This document shows, piece after piece, positions 1 through 7,807 of a stretch of DNA of 40,920 bases. Where the stretch lies: assembly GCA_947644365.1 (NCBI GenBank), contig CANRYZ010000010.1, positions 1-40,920 of the forward strand, read 5' to 3'. Under the pieces are notes generated by a model. It was not told the origin of the DNA and searched no databases. It saw nothing but the letters and a program-made list of their open reading frames with translations. The translations under genes were made by a program, and so were the position numbers. The number at the start of each line of letters is the position of its first letter. Positions within the stretch are counted from its first letter, which is position 1. The DNA comes from an uncultured Oscillibacter sp. Its GTDB lineage: Bacteria; Bacillota; Clostridia; Oscillospirales; Oscillospiraceae.

Positions 1-399
1 ATCCGCACCGCCGAGTGCGCCGGGGCCCACGGGGTCATCATCCCCAAGCGCCGCAGCGCGGGGCTGACGGCCATCGTGGCCAAGACCTCCGCCGGGGCCG
101 TGGCCCACGTGCCGGTGGCCCGGGTGCCCAACATCCCCTCCCTTTTGAAGGATCTGAAAAAACAGGGCGTGTGGGTCTTCGGCACGGCGGCGGACGGCGG
201 CACCGCCCTCTACGCCGCCGACCTGAAGGGCCCCGCCGCCATCGTCATCGGCAGCGAGGGAGACGGCATGACCCGCCTGGCCGCGGAGAGCTGCGACTTT
301 TTGGTGAGCATCCCCATGCAGGGAAAGCTCTCCTCCCTGAACGCCTCCGCCGCGGCGGCCATTTTGCTCTACGAGGCGGTCCGCCAGCGGATCGGCTGA
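1..399 (+). CDS. SpoU-family rRNA 2'-O-methyltransferase, RlmB/TrmH-like (3' part)
   Basis: The frame is open from the first base, so the window holds only the last 132 residues. They carry the C-terminal SpoU (SPOUT) motifs: GSEGDGM near residue 82 of the fragment, then the IPMQGKLSSLNASAAAAILLYE stretch matching the family's 'I-P-M ... S-L-N-x-S-x-A ... L-Y-E' motif 3. This trefoil-knot part binds S-adenosylmethionine. Family members methylate a ribose 2'-OH in 23S rRNA (RlmB, G2251) or tRNA. The length and the LNASAAAA motif favour the RlmB/YacO type, but the N-terminal RNA-binding domain lies outside the window, so the exact target is inferred. It ends 13 bases before the next gene, suggesting cotranscription. 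An ATG at 76 is internal and is not the real start. Confidence 0.88.
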   Translation: MRTAECAGAHGVIIPKRRSAGLTAIVAKTSAGAVAHVPVARVPNIPSLLKDLKKQGVWVFGTAADGGTALYAADLKGPAAIVIGSEGDGMTRLAAESCDFLVSIPMQGKLSSLNASAAAAILLYEAVRQRIG

Positions 400-412
400 G
401 GAAAGGAAGCCT

Positions 413-2638
413 ATGGACTCCAAGGACAAAAACATGCCATACGGCCTTGAGAACGCCACAGACGTTCCCGCCGACCAGGACGACTACTCTCTGGAGGAAA
501 TCCTGGCGGAGTTCGGCGGCAGCCTGGAGCACATGCTCCTAAAGGGCACGGCGGCGGCCCCGCCGGAGGAGGAGACGCCCCCTCCCCCGCCGGACCCGGT
601 GCCTCCGCCGCCCCAGCCGGTGGTCCCCAAGGCCCAGCCCCTTCCGCCGGAAAACCCGCCCGTTCCCCCCCAACAGGAGATTGTTCCGCCTCCTCTGCCG
701 GAGGAGCCTCCCCCGGAGGAGGAGGAACCCAAATTGGAGGACATCCTGGCGGACCCCTCTCTGAGAGAGCCCGCCGCTCCCTCCATAGAGATGGACATTC
801 TGGATATGGCTCTGCCCAAGGCCCCCCGCCCCGTGTCCCTGGAGGACATGGTGGGCAGCACCGTCAGCTCCGTGATGGAGGAGGCCGCCGCGGAGGAGCG
901 GGAGCCCCTCCTGCCCCCCAAGCGGCGAGGCCTGTTCTCCCGGAAGCCCCTGGAGGAGACGGAAACGCTCTACGGCCCTCCGGAGCCGGAGCCCGAGCCG
1001 GACCCGGAGCCCATCGGCCCGGAGCCGGAGCTGTTCCGGGAGGCCGCGGAGTGCCGGGCGGCCTTCCACCTCCGCAGGCGCCTCCTGCTGCCGGCGGCCC
1101 TGGTCTCTCTGGTCCCCACCCTGCTGCTGCTGTTGGAGCGCCTGGGCGTCGCCGTACCCGGCTGGAGCGGCGACGTCCGGCGGCAGACCTATGTGCTGCT
1201 GGCATGTCTGGCCATGACGGCCCTGCTCTGCCGCCACGTCTTTGTCAAGGCGGCGGCGCTGCTGGCCCGGGGCCGCTGCTCCGGGGAGCTGCTGCTGTGC
1301 CTGTCCGCCCTGGTGTCGGCGGGGGACTGCGTGTGCCGCCTGATGGAAAACCGGCGCACGGACGCCATGCCCTACGCCGCCGTCAGCTGCCTGGGTCTGG
1401 TCTTCGCCCTGTGGGCCTGCAAGCGGGAGAGCGGCGGCATGTACGACACCTTCCGCTCCGCGTCCCTGGACGACGAGCCCCCCTACCTGGTGACGGATAC
1501 CCCCCAGGGGGCCTGCAAGCAGCGGGGCGCCGTCCGGGGCTTTTACACCGCCGCCGCCCGGGACAACGGCGCGGTGATGTGGCAGGCGGCCTTTCTGCCC
1601 CTGGTGCTGGCGGCCTCCGTGGTGTTCGCGGGCCTCAGCTCCCTGGGCCAGGGCCGGGGGGCCGACTTCTTTCTCAACTGGTCCGCCATCCTGGCGGCGG
1701 GAGCCGCCTTTGCCCTGCCCCTGGGGTGGGGGCTGGCCTACGGCAACCTGGCCCGGCAGCTGCAGAAGGCGGGCTGCGCCGTGGCGGGCTGGTCCGGCGC
1801 GGAGCGCATCAGCCGGAGAAAAAAGATGATCCTGACGGACGCCGACCTCTTTCCCCCCGGCACCATTCAGCTGGGAGGGGTAAAGGTCTTCGGCGAGGTG
1901 CTGTCCGCGGCGGTCTCCTACGCCGCCTCCATGGCCCGGGCCGCCGGCAGCGGTCTGGAGCGCCTGTTTGACGAGCTGCTGCGCAGTGAGCTTGGCAGCT
2001 ACGAGGAGGTCTCCGATTTTGCCTTCTACGAGGAGGGAGGCTGGTCCGGCACCATCCGGGGAGAGACCGTCCTCATGGGCACCGCCTCCTTCATGCGGAA
2101 GATGGACGTGCGCCTCCCCGGGGACATCAATCTGAAAACCGGGCTGTTCCTCTCCGTGGACCGCCGCCTCACCGCCGTGTTCGCCGTAAAGTACAACGCC
2201 TCGGAAAATGTGGACTTCGCCCTGCGGATGATGGCCCGGAGCCGCGTGTGCCCCATTCTGGCCGCCCGGGACCCCAACATCGTGCCGGAGCTGCTGCGGC
2301 GGAAGTTCCACAAAGGCGTAAAGGTGGAATTCCCGGACCTGACCGCCCGGGTGGCCCTCAGCGAGGCGGAGAGGGACCGGGGGCTGCCCCGGGCCCTGAT
2401 CTTCCGGGAGGGCCTGCTGCCCTATGCCGGGACGGTGGTGGGTAGCCGCCGGATGTGCCGGGCGGTGCGCCGCTCCGCCGTCTTCTCCCTGCTGGGCAGC
2501 GCGGCGGGGACGCTGCTGGCCTTCTACCTGGTGTTTTTGCAGCAGTACGCCCTGCTGACCCCCCTGGCCCTGGAGCTCTTTCTGCTGCTGTGGACGCTAC
2601 CGGTACTGCTGATGGTGGACTGGGCGGGCCGGTACTGA
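413..2638 (+). CDS. P-type-ATPase-like membrane protein lacking catalytic motifs
   Basis: 741 residues; start ATG 413 follows AGGAAAGG. Residues 45-210 are Pro/Glu-rich and probably disordered. Hydrophobic segments follow at roughly 220-240, 255-275, 285-335, 387-411 and 419-445, with a final pair near 690-735. The second half follows the order of a P1B-type ATPase. LPL (435-437) sits where the CPC ion motif would be. About 40 residues later comes ILTDADLF (D476), where DKTGTLT should be. A segment near 549-562 (GETVLMGTASFMRK) resembles the nucleotide-domain 'G-x-x-V-x-x-G-N-x-x-x-M' motif, and a terminal two-helix hairpin closes the protein. The KTGT residues after the aspartate, the CPC cysteines, an HP motif and the GDGxND hinge are not seen. 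Seen: the order and motif remnants. Inferred: a pseudo-ATPase, possibly a scaffold or sensor. It could instead be an unrelated multi-pass protein. It is followed 12 bases later by another unknown gene. Confidence 0.7.
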   Translation: MDSKDKNMPYGLENATDVPADQDDYSLEEILAEFGGSLEHMLLKGTAAAPPEEETPPPPPDPVPPPPQPVVPKAQPLPPENPPVPPQQEIVPPPLPEEPPPEEEEPKLEDILADPSLREPAAPSIEMDILDMALPKAPRPVSLEDMVGSTVSSVMEEAAAEEREPLLPPKRRGLFSRKPLEETETLYGPPEPEPEPDPEPIGPEPELFREAAECRAAFHLRRRLLLPAALVSLVPTLLLLLERLGVAVPGWSGDVRRQTYVLLACLAMTALLCRHVFVKAAALLARGRCSGELLLCLSALVSAGDCVCRLMENRRTDAMPYAAVSCLGLVFALWACKRESGGMYDTFRSASLDDEPPYLVTDTPQGACKQRGAVRGFYTAAARDNGAVMWQAAFLPLVLAASVVFAGLSSLGQGRGADFFLNWSAILAAGAAFALPLGWGLAYGNLARQLQKAGCAVAGWSGAERISRRKKMILTDADLFPPGTIQLGGVKVFGEVLSAAVSYAASMARAAGSGLERLFDELLRSELGSYEEVSDFAFYEEGGWSGTIRGETVLMGTASFMRKMDVRLPGDINLKTGLFLSVDRRLTAVFAVKYNASENVDFALRMMARSRVCPILAARDPNIVPELLRRKFHKGVKVEFPDLTARVALSEAERDRGLPRALIFREGLLPYAGTVVGSRRMCRAVRRSAVFSLLGSAAGTLLAFYLVFLQQYALLTPLALELFLLLWTLPVLLMVDWAGRY

Positions 2639-2650
2639 GGAGGCGGCGCT

Positions 2651-3235
2651 GTGACGGATTTTCAAAGATACGAAAAATTGGACCTGGACGGATCGCGGAT
2701 CAACCTGGAAAAAGGGGAGCCCAAGGGCGGCTATTTCTGCACGCCCAAGGGAGCCCGGGTCATCGGCTGGGAGAACGGCATTCACTACTGCTTTATCCGG
2801 GGATATGGTCAGATGGTCTTCGCCGTGAATCCGGAGAGCTGCGCGGAGGAGTACGTCTATCCCCTGGCGGCCAATTTCCGGGACTTCCTCCGCCTCCTGC
2901 TCTCCTGCGGCACCACCACCGCCATAGAACAGATCGTGTGGTGGACGGAGGAACAATTTCAGAAATTCATAGCGGAGGACGAAACCCCGCCGGAGCGGGC
3001 GGCGGTGCTGCGGCAGATCCAGGAGGCCTTTCACCTGGAGCCTATGGAGGCGCCCTTCCAATATGTCAAGGCCCTCCAGGCCGGCTTTGACCGGAGCAGG
3101 CTCCGCTATGCGGACGCGTTCTACGAGGCGACGGGCCGTGCCCGGCCGGACGGGACATATGTAGAGTCCCAGGGCTTTGCATTTTCCCCGGTGACCTTCA
3201 CCGTTACCGATCGGGACGAAAACTCCGAAACATAA
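2651..3235 (+). CDS. Hypothetical protein, 194 aa, soluble
   Basis: The frame starts at GTG 2651, with GAGGAGGCGG 7-16 bases upstream overlapping the previous stop region. It has no signal peptide or membrane segment. Visible character: a Gly/aromatic-rich N-terminal half, the segment YPLAANFRDFLRLLLSCG near residues 75-92, a Trp-rich stretch (IVWWTEEQFQKF) and an acidic, charged C-terminus. 'Y-P-L-A-x-x-F-x-D-F-L' is weakly reminiscent of SMI1/KNR4 (SUKH)-like proteins, but I cannot assign a family. It is probably the last gene of the transcription unit carrying the P-type-ATPase-like gene, since a terminator follows directly. Confidence 0.72.
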   Translation: MTDFQRYEKLDLDGSRINLEKGEPKGGYFCTPKGARVIGWENGIHYCFIRGYGQMVFAVNPESCAEEYVYPLAANFRDFLRLLLSCGTTTAIEQIVWWTEEQFQKFIAEDETPPERAAVLRQIQEAFHLEPMEAPFQYVKALQAGFDRSRLRYADAFYEATGRARPDGTYVESQGFAFSPVTFTVTDRDENSET

Positions 3236-3243
3236 TATAAAAA

Positions 3244-3274
3244 GGCGGCATGGCGCTGGCCATGCCGTCTTTTT
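3244..3274. terminator. Bidirectional intrinsic terminator
   Basis: Arms 3244-3254 and 3259-3269 form an 11-bp stem (one G-U) with loop GCTG, flanked by an A run at 3239-3243 and a T run at 3270-3274. It can therefore end both the rightward unit finishing at 3235 and the leftward ABC operon finishing at 3290. Confidence 0.88.
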
Positions 3275-3289
3275 GGAAGTTTCCAGCTC

Positions 3290-5191
3290 TCACGCCAGCT
3301 CCGCCTGACCGGTGTACAGCTGGTAGTACCTTCCCCGCTGTTCGATCAGGTCGTCGTGGTCGCCCCGCTCAATGATCCTGCCCTGCTCCAGCACAATGAT
3401 GGCCTTGGCGTTGCGGACCGTAGAGAGGCGGTGGGCGATGACGAACACCGTCCGCCCGGCCATGAGCCGGTCCATGCCCTGCTCGATGAGCTTCTCCGTC
3501 CGGGTGTCGATGGAGCTGGTGGCCTCGTCCAGGATCAGCACCGGCGGGTTGGCGCAGGCCGCCCGGGCGATGTTGAGGAGCTGCCGCTCCCCCTGGCTCA
3601 GGCTGCCGCCGTCGCCGGAGAGCACGGTGTCGTAGCCCTTGGGCAGGTGGCGGATAAAGGCGTCCGCTCCGGCCAGCTTCGCGGCGGCCTCCACCTCCTG
3701 GTCGGTGGCGTCCAGCCGGCCGTATCGGATGTTGTCCGCCACGGTGCCGGTGAAGAGGTGGGTGTCCTGGAGGACCACGCCCAGGGACCGGCGCAGGGCC
3801 TCCTTGGAGATGTCCCGCACATCGATGCCGTCATAGGTGATGGTCCCGCTCTGGATCTCATAGAACCGGTTGATGAGGCTGGTGATGGTGGTCTTCCCCG
3901 CGCCGGTGGAGCCCACGAAGGCGATTTTCTGCCCGGGCTTGGCGAAGAGGGAGACGTCGTTGAGAACGACGCGCTCCTGGCTGTATCCGAACACCACGTG
4001 GTCGAACCGAACGTCCCCCCGGAGGGGGACCAGCGTCCCGTCGGGCTTCAGCCAGGCCCAGGCGTTGTTGTCGTAGTGGACCCGGGTGACGCCGCCGGAG
4101 CCGTCCTCCGCCGCCCGCACCAGCGTGATTTTGCCCTCGTCCGTCTCCGGCCGGGCCTCCATCACCTCAAAGACCCGCTCCGCGCCGGCCGCGGCGGAGA
4201 GGATGGTGTTCATCTGCTGGGAGATCTGGGTGATGGGCTGGCCCACCTGCCGGGTATACTGGAGGAACGCCCCCAGGTCTCCCAGCCGGAAGGCCCCGCC
4301 GCTGTGGATGGCGAACATGGCGCCCAGGCAGCAGCTGAGGGCATAGTTGATATAGTTCAGGTTGCCCATGGCGGGCATCATGGCCCCGGCGTAGGCGTGG
4401 GCCCGGGAGGCCGCCTGGCGGTAGGCCTCGTTCCGGGCGTAGAAGCCCTCCTTGGCGGCGCTCTCGTGGTTGAAGACCTTGATGACCTTCTGGCCCTCGA
4501 TCATCTCCTCGATATAGCCGTTGACCTCGCCCAGGGCCCTCTGCTGGGCGGCGAAGTACCGCCGGCTGCGGCCGCCGATGGTCCGCACCACCAGCAGCAT
4601 CACCCCCAGCACGGCGAAGGTGATGAGGGTCAGCAGGGGGCTGAGCACCAGCATCATGGCGATGGTGCCCGCAAAGTTCAGCGTGCAGGAGACCACGCTG
4701 CCGAAGCTGTTGTTCAGCGCCTCGGAGATGGTTTCAATGTCGTTGGTATACCGGCTCATGAGCTCGCCGTGGGTGTGGGCGTCGAAGTATTTCAGCGGCA
4801 GGGTCTGCATCCGGGCGAACAGGTCCTCCCGAATCCTGGCGATACAGTTTTGGGACACGTGGACCATGATCCTGGCATAGCCGAAGGAACACGCCGCCCC
4901 CGTCACATACACCGCCGCCATGAGGCACAGCATCCTGGCAAGGCCCGGGAAGTCCCCGGGAATGATATAGTCGTTGATGAGGGGCTTAATCAGGTAAGAC
5001 CCCCCTACGGTGCAGGCGGAGCTGACGCACAGCAGCGCCACCACCGCCGCCAGCAGCGCCTTGTAGCGCCCAAGGTATCCCATGAGCTTCCCCAGGGTGC
5101 CCCGGAGATCCCTGGGCTTCTGGAAGCCGCCTCTGGGGCCGTGGTGGGGTCCCGGTCCGCCGGGGCCCATGGGTCTCTTATTCTCAGCCAT
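3290..5191 (-). CDS. ABC exporter, fused permease-ATPase, catalytically complete subunit
   Basis: 633 residues: Pro/Gly-rich start, six-helix ABC exporter transmembrane domain (about 30-330), then a nucleotide-binding domain. Motifs: Walker A GSTGAGKTT (~425), Q-loop VLQDTHLF, signature LSQGERQ (~530), Walker B VLILDEATSSID with the catalytic Glu (~553), and H-loop IAHRLST (~585). Between the two domains lies an extra ~38-residue segment (about 345-385, containing NNAWAWLKPDGT) seen in a clostridial subgroup of these exporters. Its start overlaps the end of the companion exporter gene by 8 bases, so the two are translationally linked and should form a heterodimer. The substrate is unknown; the MarR gene in front suggests export of toxic small molecules such as drugs. 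Confidence 0.93.
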   Translation of the reverse strand: MAENKRPMGPGGPGPHHGPRGGFQKPRDLRGTLGKLMGYLGRYKALLAAVVALLCVSSACTVGGSYLIKPLINDYIIPGDFPGLARMLCLMAAVYVTGAACSFGYARIMVHVSQNCIARIREDLFARMQTLPLKYFDAHTHGELMSRYTNDIETISEALNNSFGSVVSCTLNFAGTIAMMLVLSPLLTLITFAVLGVMLLVVRTIGGRSRRYFAAQQRALGEVNGYIEEMIEGQKVIKVFNHESAAKEGFYARNEAYRQAASRAHAYAGAMMPAMGNLNYINYALSCCLGAMFAIHSGGAFRLGDLGAFLQYTRQVGQPITQISQQMNTILSAAAGAERVFEVMEARPETDEGKITLVRAAEDGSGGVTRVHYDNNAWAWLKPDGTLVPLRGDVRFDHVVFGYSQERVVLNDVSLFAKPGQKIAFVGSTGAGKTTITSLINRFYEIQSGTITYDGIDVRDISKEALRRSLGVVLQDTHLFTGTVADNIRYGRLDATDQEVEAAAKLAGADAFIRHLPKGYDTVLSGDGGSLSQGERQLLNIARAACANPPVLILDEATSSIDTRTEKLIEQGMDRLMAGRTVFVIAHRLSTVRNAKAIIVLEQGRIIERGDHDDLIEQRGRYYQLYTGQAELA

Positions 5192-6935
5192 CGATGCTCA
5201 CCCCCTCCAGCTGGGACTGATACACGTCCCGGTAGATCTCGCAGCTCTCCATCAGCTCCGCGTGGGTCCCCTGGGCGGCAATGCGTCCCCCGTCCATCAC
5301 CAGGATCATGTCCGCGTCCCGCACGGAGGCCACCCGCTGAGCGATGATGAGCTTGGTGGCCTCTCTCAGCTCATTGGCAAAGGCCGAGCGGATCTTGGCG
5401 TCCGTGGCCGTGTCCACGGCGCTGGTGGAGTCGTCCAGGATCAGCACCTTGGGCTTTTTCAAAATGGCCCGGGCGATACACAGCCGCTGCTTCTGTCCGC
5501 CGGAGACGTTGACGCCCCCCTGGCCCAGGTCGGTATCCAGGCCGTCGGGCATCCGCTCCAAAAACTCGTCGGCGCAGGCGGCCCGGCAGGCCGCCCACAG
5601 CTCCTCCTCCGAGGCGTTGGGATCGCCCCAGAGGAGATTTTCCCGGATGGTGCCGGAGAAGAGGGTGTTCTTCTGCAGCACCATGCTCACCGCGTCCCGC
5701 AGGTGCTCCATGGTATAGGCCCCCACGGGCCGCCCGCCCACGGACACCGTGCCCTCGCCGGCCTCGTAGAGCCGGGGGATCAGGGACACCAGCGTGGTCT
5801 TGGCGCTGCCGGTGCCGCCCAAAATTCCCACGGTGGCGCCGGAGGGAATATGGAGGTTCACGTCCCGCAGGATCCACTCCGGGCTCTCGCTGTTGTACTT
5901 GAAGGAGACATGGTCAAAATCGATGCTGCCGTCCCGCACGGCGGCGGGAGCGCCGTCCGCGTCCGTCTCCGCGCCCCCGTCGGTGATGGCGGGCCGCTCC
6001 TCCAGCACCTCCACAATGCGGCGGGCGCAGGCCACGGAGCGGCTGAGCATCATGAACATCATGGACACCATCATCAGCGACATCATGATCTGGCTGATAT
6101 AGGTGAAGTAGGTCAGGAGCTTGCCGTCCCCCAGGGTCCCGGCGAAAACCATGTGCCCGCCGAACCACATGACGGCGATGATGGTGCCGTTGACAATGAG
6201 CATCATGATAGGCATATTGATGACCACCATGCCGAAGGCCCGCAGGGAGGTGTCCTTCAAATCGCGGTTCCGGGCGGCGAATTTCTCCTTCTCGTGCTCC
6301 TCCCGGACAAAGGATTTCACCACCCGGATCCCCGCCAGATTCTCCTGCACCACCAGGTTCAGTGCGTCGGTCTTCTCCTGGAGGGAGCGGAACATGGGCC
6401 CTACCCGGGTCAGGATCAGCGCCACCGCGATGAGCAGCAGGGGCATGGCCGCCAGAAACACGCTGCTCAGCCGCAGGCTGATGCGGATGGACAGGACCAG
6501 GGCGGACACCAGCATCACCGGGGCCCGCACCAGCAGCCGCATCCCCATCATCAGCGTCATCTGCATGGCGTTGACGTCGTTGGTGAGCCGGGTGACCAGG
6601 GAGGCGGTGGAGAATTTCTCGATGTTGGAGAAGGCGAACTCCTGGATATGGTCGTACTCCGCCCGCCGGAGGTTCGCGCCGAAGCCCTGGCCCGCCACGG
6701 AGGAGAACACCGCCGCCCCCAGGCCGAAGGCCAGGGACACCATGGCCATGGCCACCATCAGCCCGCCCTCCCGCAGGATGAACGCCTGGTCGGCGTTCTT
6801 GATGCCGACGTCCACAATGTCGCTCATCACCAGGGGAATCAGCAGCTCAAACACCGCCTCCAGGGCGCTGCACGCAACGCCGGCGGCGATCCACTTACCG
6901 TATGGCCTGGCGTGGGGCCACAGCTTTTTCATCAT
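5184..6935 (-). CDS. ABC exporter, fused permease-ATPase, degenerate-site subunit
   Basis: 583 residues: exporter transmembrane domain (about 15-310) and ATPase domain. Walker A is GGTGSAKTT (~370; Ala in place of the last Gly), signature NVSGGQKQR (~475), Walker B VLILDDSTSAVD (~498) with Asp where the catalytic Glu should be, and the H-loop reads IAQRVAS (~531) with Gln for His. These are the known hallmarks of the non-catalytic subunit in heterodimeric exporters of the BmrCD/TM287-288 type, so with the downstream gene it should make a transporter with one active and one degenerate ATP site. Its start overlaps the end of the MarR gene by 41 bases, giving one operon marR-exporter-exporter. 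Confidence 0.93.
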   Translation of the reverse strand: MMKKLWPHARPYGKWIAAGVACSALEAVFELLIPLVMSDIVDVGIKNADQAFILREGGLMVAMAMVSLAFGLGAAVFSSVAGQGFGANLRRAEYDHIQEFAFSNIEKFSTASLVTRLTNDVNAMQMTLMMGMRLLVRAPVMLVSALVLSIRISLRLSSVFLAAMPLLLIAVALILTRVGPMFRSLQEKTDALNLVVQENLAGIRVVKSFVREEHEKEKFAARNRDLKDTSLRAFGMVVINMPIMMLIVNGTIIAVMWFGGHMVFAGTLGDGKLLTYFTYISQIMMSLMMVSMMFMMLSRSVACARRIVEVLEERPAITDGGAETDADGAPAAVRDGSIDFDHVSFKYNSESPEWILRDVNLHIPSGATVGILGGTGSAKTTLVSLIPRLYEAGEGTVSVGGRPVGAYTMEHLRDAVSMVLQKNTLFSGTIRENLLWGDPNASEEELWAACRAACADEFLERMPDGLDTDLGQGGVNVSGGQKQRLCIARAILKKPKVLILDDSTSAVDTATDAKIRSAFANELREATKLIIAQRVASVRDADMILVMDGGRIAAQGTHAELMESCEIYRDVYQSQLEGVSIDG

Positions 6936-7368
6936 AGGTCCGATCCTCCTCCAAATTCTGAATCACCCGGGCCAGCAAAACGCGGAGCGCCTCTTTTTCC
7001 TCCGGGGCAAAATCCCGGACCATCATGGCCTCCACCTCGCCAAACCGCTGGCGGAACAGCTCCAGCTGCTCCCGGCCCTTCTCCGTGAGGCTGATGAGCC
7101 TCCGCCGGGCGTCATGGCCGCTGACGGACCGGAGGATCATGTCCTTCTCCTCCAGCCGGTCCAAAATGCCGTTGGCGGTAGAGGGCTTCACCTTCAAAAA
7201 CTCCGTCACGGCCCGCTGGTCCATCTCCCCGCCGTGGTCCTGGAGGCACAGCAGCAGATGCGTCTGGGCCGGCGTCACCTCGTACCGGGACAGCCGGGCG
7301 TCCAGCCGCTCCCGGCACAGGTGACCCGCCCGTCCCAGCGTCGGCCCCAGGGCATATGGCCTGCACAT
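6895..7368 (-). CDS. MarR-family transcriptional regulator
   Basis: 157 residues with a winged helix-turn-helix: TEFLKVKPSTANGILDRLEEKDMI is the recognition region (about residues 55-78), followed by the wing with the family's 'D-A-R-R-R-L-I-S-L-T-E-K-G' sequence. Start ATG 7366-7368 has GGAGGG upstream on the minus strand. Family members are dimers that repress neighbouring efflux genes until a ligand binds. The first gene of the operon, it overlaps the exporter gene by 41 bases. Tandem palindromes lie directly on its promoter (7387-7414), so repression of its own operon is the likely job. Confidence 0.92.
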   Translation of the reverse strand: MCRPYALGPTLGRAGHLCRERLDARLSRYEVTPAQTHLLLCLQDHGGEMDQRAVTEFLKVKPSTANGILDRLEEKDMILRSVSGHDARRRLISLTEKGREQLELFRQRFGEVEAMMVRDFAPEEKEALRVLLARVIQNLEEDRTYDEKAVAPRQAIR

Positions 7369-7386
7369 GAGAATCCCTCCTCATTA

Positions 7387-7414
7387 TTTAGTCTACTAAA
7401 TATTAGCAGGCTAA
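7387..7414. promoter_or_regulatory. Tandem palindromic operator, probable MarR binding sites
   Basis: Two palindromes lie 15 bp centre to centre: TTTAGTCTACTAAA (7387-7400) and TTAGCAGGCTAA (7403-7414). A longer perfect 9-bp repeat (7383-7391 with 7411-7419) spans both. They sit between the -10 box and the start codon of the MarR gene, where a bound repressor would block transcription. Confidence 0.75.
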
Positions 7415-7444
7415 ATAATAACACATGTCTCCCTGTCCTGTCAA
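7415..7444 (-). promoter_or_regulatory. Promoter of the marR-exporter operon
   Basis: On the minus strand TTGACA (7439-7444), an 18-bp spacer and TATTAT (7415-7420), close to the sigma-A consensus. The -10 box abuts the second operator palindrome. Confidence 0.8.
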
Positions 7445-7539
7445 TGTGCAAAATGCCAATCATTTTTGAACGAATTGTAAATGAAAATCGCTGAAATTGA
7501 TTTGGTTGTAAACAAATTGTGAAGGATAGCGGCAAGAGG

Positions 7540-7568
7540 TTGACTTTTCCCGCCGCCTCGGATATAAT
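7540..7568 (+). promoter_or_regulatory. Consensus sigma-A promoter of a candidate small RNA
   Basis: TTGACT (7540-7545), 17 bp, TATAAT (7563-7568). One of the best promoters in the window, yet no credible start codon with a ribosome binding site follows it before the terminator at 7633. Confidence 0.78.
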
Positions 7569-7574
7569 GAACCC

Positions 7575-7679
7575 ATCAAGCAGAGAGCTTGATCTACACA
7601 CACCATTTTCCCTCTCCTTTCTCTATAATCATACGGGGAAGCGGGCAGTCCGGAAGGATTGCCCGCTTCCCCGTTTTTG
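7575..7679 (+). ncRNA. Candidate small RNA, about 105 nt
   Basis: Transcription from the promoter at 7540-7568 should begin near 7575. The RNA would start with a 7-bp hairpin (7575-7581 with 7587-7593). A ~40-nt unpaired pyrimidine-rich stretch follows, containing CCCTCTCCTTTCTC (7610-7623), which is complementary to purine-rich ribosome binding sites. The RNA ends in a 15-bp perfect terminator stem (7633-7647 with 7660-7674), extendable to 19 bp around a GGAA tetraloop, then TTTTT. An ATG overlapping the -10 box opens a frame with no ribosome binding site. The layout (5' hairpin, C/U-rich seed, terminator) is that of trans-acting regulatory RNAs. I do not recognise the family. Confidence 0.62.
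7633..7678 (+). terminator. Strong intrinsic terminator of the candidate small RNA
   Basis: Perfect 15-bp stem (7633-7647 with 7660-7674); the loop can extend it by four pairs to a GGAA tetraloop. T run at 7674-7678. Confidence 0.9.
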
Positions 7680-7754
7680 CCCTCCGCCGTCCCGCCGGGC
7701 GTGATCTTTTTTCTGAATATCATATTATTTTTATCGAAAAACAATAAATCCTTA

Positions 7755-7783
7755 TTGACAATCGCTGTAGCGCGTGGTAGGAT
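7755..7783 (+). promoter_or_regulatory. Promoter of the small membrane protein/DUF2975 unit
   Basis: TTGACA (7755-7760), 17 bp, TAGGAT (7778-7783), 24 bases before the ATG at 7808. Confidence 0.72.
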
Positions 7784-7807
7784 ACCAGAAAAAGGAGGTG
7801 TCCCGCC

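Noticed and set aside
3356-7088. Long plus-strand open frames opposite the ABC exporter genes
   Set aside because: Composition-driven shadows of the exporter genes; they have no motifs, and the exporter genes have complete ABC motifs.
7519-7704. A 61-codon frame over the candidate small RNA
   Set aside because: Its start lies upstream of the promoter, it runs through the terminator, and no ribosome binding site is present.
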